From Glaciozyma antarctica PI12 (Eukaryota > Basidiomycota > Microbotryomycetes > Kriegeriales > Camptobasidiaceae), in contig KZ627161.1 in assembly GCA_002917775.1 (NCBI GenBank), forward strand, positions 1,602,046 to 1,623,604: a stretch of 21,559 nt of DNA, given 5' to 3'. A model generated the notes under the pieces. It was not told where the DNA came from and did no database searches. It saw only the letters and a program-made list of their open reading frames with translations. Made by a program: the position numbers and the translations under genes. Positions within the stretch are counted from its first letter, which is position 1. Each line of letters begins with the position of its first letter. Positions 18,509-21,559 of the stretch are shown one piece after another.

Positions 18509-18971
18509 CGTCGTTCGTGAGGAGAAAGAGGGTCGCAGCTGAGCGCTGCGCCTGGCGGCGCGCTCGGAGCTCTATCGGCGAGTCGCGTTCGGTCGTGTTT
18601 CTCTCTTGCAAGTTGCACTCCGTTCAAGCGCCTTGACTGGCTTGCACGAGGGATAGCCTTCGGCGGATCTCCTCGAAGCGCAGGGCGCGTGCCACCTACA
18701 CCTCGCACTCTCATTCGGTCGCCGCGTTCGTCGCGCCCTTCCTCCCGCCAGCTTCCGGCTCAGCTCGTTCTCACCTGCTTCCTTTCTCCTCGCAGCTCGA
18801 GCACCTTGCAAGGCGTCTCTCGTCCTGCGCTGCTACCGAGTTGCAAGTAGCTGCTATCGGAGATTCGGAGAGCCGTCTTTACTCCGTCGAGGGCGTCGGC
18901 ACCGTGTGCCGCAACGTTTTCAAGGATTGACTCTTCAGCGCTGCCTGTCTCTCCTAACACGCTAGCCTTAC
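18509..18971. promoter_or_regulatory. 463-bp divergent promoter region, Dcr2-like / MFS transporter
   Basis: The two flanking genes start at 18508 (-) and 18972 (+), so both promoters lie here. No TATA box or obvious binding-site repeat is clear by eye. The sequence is GC-rich with CT-rich patches (about 18720-18800). Short open frames here have no recognisable content. Confidence 0.5.
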
Positions 18972-21289
18972 ATGCCGCCGCCAGAACTGGAAGCGCCGTC
19001 AATAACCTCCACTGGCTCGCGCTGCTCCCTCTCTATCGCCTCGACCATGTCGATCGATGGTCCCACCGCATGCCCCTCTCTCGTAACACCATCGCGCGAC
19101 GAGCCAGACTCCAAAAAAGCGATGGAGGAGGACGAGGAGAAGGCTACGGGGAGGTCGGAGTCGGTCGAGGAGGTCGTGTGGGTGCATTGGAGCGGAGACG
19201 AGTACGTCGAGTTCGCCCTTCGCGTCGGTTTTGCGGGGGATGCCACGGGCGATAGCCGCACGAAAGCTAACACTATCTCTCTCTCTCCGCAGTGATCCTG
19301 AGAACCCTTTGAACTGGAGCAGACGACGGAGGTGCGTTTGGTCCGGGCTCGCATCAGCGCGAGAGGGAACCGACGCGTGAGGACGACAGTGCTGACCTTT
19401 CTTTCAGATGGATCATCAGCTCGGTCGGTATCCTATTCTGCGCGCTCGTTTCTCTCTCCGTATCTGGCTATGCCATCGCACAAGGTTCGATGGTGGTCGA
19501 CTTGCCAGCCAGGAAATCCCTCGTGGTTCTCGGCATGTGCGTCCTCTCCCTGCTTCTCGTATAGCGAAGGCTCACGTGCATCCCTGCGAAGAACCCTCTT
19601 CACTATCACCTTTGGTGTACGTGCTTTCTCCTCGCCACTCGAGCGCATTACTGAGCTGTCCTTCCCCGCAGGCTGCACCTCTCGTCCTGGCGCCTTTCTC
19701 AGAAGTATACGGGCGGAACGGAATCTACCTGGCTTCTGCGATCGTGTTTGCGCTTCTGTTCATTCCTCAAGCCCTCGCTCCCAATATCGCCGTCATGCTG
19801 GTGATGCGGTTCATTTCGTGCGCAGACCCTACTACCAGTCGAGCTATTCTGACTCTTCCTGATCTCGCAGCGGTATCGCAGGCTCAACAGCTGTTAGTTT
19901 GGTTGGAGGAACGCTCGCAGATGTATGGACGAGCGCCGAGCGAGGACTCCCCATGGCGCTCTTTTCCTTTGCGGCCTTCGCGGCGACAGGATTGGGACCA
20001 ACGATGTTTGGCTTCGTGTGAGTTTCTCGCTCTCTCGCTCCATAATCTTTCCCACTGACTTGGCGATCAGCGAGCAAACTCTCGGGTTCCGATACGTCTT
20101 CTGGATCATGCTCGGGATGAGCACGGCGTTCGCCATCTCGCTCCTCTTCATCCTCAAAGAGACTCGCGCTTCGGTTCTCCTCAGTCGGCGCGCCGCTCGC
20201 ATTCGCAAGGAGACTGGCGATTTAAAGTACCAGTCCAGGGACGACGCAGAGAGAGGGAGCTTGCGAATCATGATGGCCACCTCGCTGTCAAGGCCGATCA
20301 AGATGCTCTTCACAGAGCCCGTGCTGCTGAGCTTTGCGATCTGGTAAGTCAATTCGCAGAGCCTGGTCGTGGGCAATTGCTGACGCAGGAATTCCAGGAT
20401 TTCCTTCTGCTGGGGCGTGCTTTACATCCTCCTCGAGTCGGTTCCCCTCGTGTTCGGTGGCGTTTACGGATTCACGTGGGTGCTCTCGCTCGCTTCCATC
20501 AGGGTGCGTCGCTGACGACAACTCTACAGTATCGGGCAATCAGGGCTCGCCTTCATCACTCAAATAGTCGGCTCCGTGCTAGGCCTCAGTGCGTCGCTTG
20601 CTCTCCCCCTGCGAATGCCGCTGACGTTCCCGCAGTTGTAAACCACTATTGTGACAAGCTCTACCACAAGAACGTGGCTCGCAAAGGACCGGAAGCACGG
20701 CTCTACACCGCCATGGTCGGAGGTGTGCTCCTCCCTGTCGGGAGCTTCATCTACGCGTGGACGGCGTTCGCCCATATCCACTGGATCGCCCCGATGATTG
20801 GGATATCGATCTTATGTGCGTGTTCGCTCTGCTTTCAAAGCTCGCTCGCTCATCTTGATCTCGCTGCAGATTGCGGCATGTACCTGGTGTACCTCAGGTA
20901 CGTCCTTCCGCTCGGCGTTTTCCTCGCTCGTACTGACTTTCTCCGCATTAGCTGCTTCTCCTATCTCGCGGACAGCTACACGCTCTACGCTAGCTCCGCT
21001 CTCAGCGCTCAATCCTTCCTCCGCAACTGCGTCGGAGCCGTCTTCCCCCTCTTTACGAACCAGCTCTACGCGAAACTTGGGATTCAGGGAGCAGGAAGCT
21101 TGACCGCTGGAATCGGTGCGCCATGTTTGTTCTGCCGCTCTCTGCACAAGTGCTGACGTTCCTTGTGATGCAGCGACGCTTCTCTCAATAACGCCGTTCA
21201 TTTTGTACAAGTACGGAGATCGGTTACGCGCGCGAAGCTCGTTTGCGAAGGAGCAGGCGCAAAGAGAAGCGACGCACGAGCTGGAATAG
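18972..21289 (+). CDS. Major facilitator superfamily transporter, DHA1 (drug/polyamine H+ antiporter) type
   Basis: Thirteen exons: 18972-19201, 19293-19331, 19408-19536, 19592-19616, 19672-19817, 19871-20017, 20071-20343, 20398-20475, 20530-20588, 20636-20815, 20870-20897, 20952-21115, 21174-21289; the product is 537 residues. A cytosolic Ser/Glu-rich N-terminus leads into DPENPLNWSRRRRW (about 78-91), a hallmark of fungal DHA1 carriers. Hydrophobic segments compatible with twelve helices follow. Motif A appears as LAPFSEVYGRNG (about 147-158), then SLVGGTLADVWTSAERG, and a motif C-like GLGPTMFGF. The central loop is charged (RRAARIRKETGD). The second half includes GPEARLYTAMVGG and SYTLYASSALSAQSFLRN. 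Members export azoles, polyamines or other small molecules at the plasma membrane; the substrate is not predictable. Most introns are 47-58 nt; the first two are 91 and 76 nt. All phases close. The small exons 4 (25 nt) and 11 (28 nt) rest on family continuity. Confidence 0.9.
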
Positions 21290-21559
21290 ACGAATGTTGC
21301 TGTACTGTTGTCGCCTCGTTGTGTATTTCTCGCCCGGGGCTCGCGTCAATCTGCTTCTCCTTGCATCCAATGTGACTAGCCCAGGCGAAGGAAGTCGGCG
21401 CAGGCGGAGATGAGCGTTCAGATCTCCGTGTTGGTTGAAGTACGTTGCTGTATGGAAGGGTCAGCGACGGCTAAAGGAGAAAATTGATGAAGAAAATTGG
21501 TACGATGGCGAAATACCCTACGACGGCGAAATAAAAAACGACGAAAAAAGGATGGGTGT
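21290..21559. other. 3' flank of the MFS gene, ending AT-rich
   Basis: The first part is presumably 3' UTR. From about 21475 the base composition becomes A-rich, unlike the rest of the window, and includes a short near-repeat listed separately. No gene is seen before the window ends. Confidence 0.5.
21502..21533 (+). repeat. Short near-identical 14-bp repeat pair
   Basis: ACGATGGCGAAATA (21502-21515) and ACGACGGCGAAATA (21520-21533) differ at one base and lie 18 bp apart. A partial third copy (ACGACGAAA) starts at about 21538. This may be the edge of a minisatellite or simply chance in an A-rich stretch. Confidence 0.5.

Noticed and set aside
1-21559. A biosynthetic gene cluster, defence system or mobile element
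   Set aside because: The genes identified are unrelated housekeeping functions with the same codon style and intron type. No transposase, integrase, reverse transcriptase, terminal repeats or CRISPR-like spacing was seen.

Overview
This window looks like a piece of nuclear chromosome from a red yeast-like basidiomycete (Pucciniomycotina, Rhodotorula/Rhodosporidium/Sporobolomyces type). That is an inference from high GC, C/G-rich third codon positions, and genes cut by many short introns. Most introns are 41-76 nt, with GTGAGT, GTGCGT or GTACGT donors, CTAAC/CTGAC branch sites and CAG/TAG acceptors. It also follows from the gene set: a DASH-complex Hsk3, Emp24, Apn2, an Aro8-type aminotransferase and a Dcr2-type phosphatase. 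I see no virus-like element, transposon, rRNA, tRNA or CRISPR array. A few Ns lie at positions 45-51.

Layout. Positions 1-822 hold no gene I can support. EMP24 (-, 823-1701) and a TMEM170-like ER membrane protein (+, 1772-2297) diverge from a 70-bp promoter. A disordered protein with a candidate PP1-docking motif follows (+, 3386-4354), then the small DASH subunit HSK3 (+, 4744-5104). A small single-pass membrane protein of unknown function (-, 5765-6310) diverges, across only 56 bp, from a 702-residue double cold-shock-domain RNA-binding protein with a prion-like tail (+, 6367-9045). Next is a ten-exon DHHC palmitoyltransferase (+, 9221-10926), which converges with APN2 (-, 10970-13450) across 43 bp. 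An Aro8-family aminotransferase (-, 13776-15553) and a Dcr2-family metallophosphatase (-, 15713-18508) follow in tandem. A 463-bp divergent region then leads to a DHA1-type MFS transporter (+, 18972-21289).

I rebuilt the exon structures by hand. Every multi-exon gene closes into one frame with known-family motifs except the Dcr2-like gene, which needs a +1 change at two separate conserved places. The genes do not form a pathway or cluster. They are ordinary housekeeping genes in a compact chromosome: secretion (Emp24), membrane shape (TMEM170), kinetochore (Hsk3), mRNA binding (CSD protein), protein lipidation (DHHC), DNA repair (Apn2), amino-acid metabolism (Aro8), cell-cycle/signalling phosphatase (Dcr2) and transport (MFS).

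Nothing here is clearly a new biological system. The best leads are the two frame breaks in the Dcr2-like gene, the doubled PCNA-binding motifs plus a SUMO-interaction motif in Apn2, a catalytic DHHC motif split by an intron, two GC-AG introns, and two poorly characterised proteins (3386-4354 and 5765-6310).
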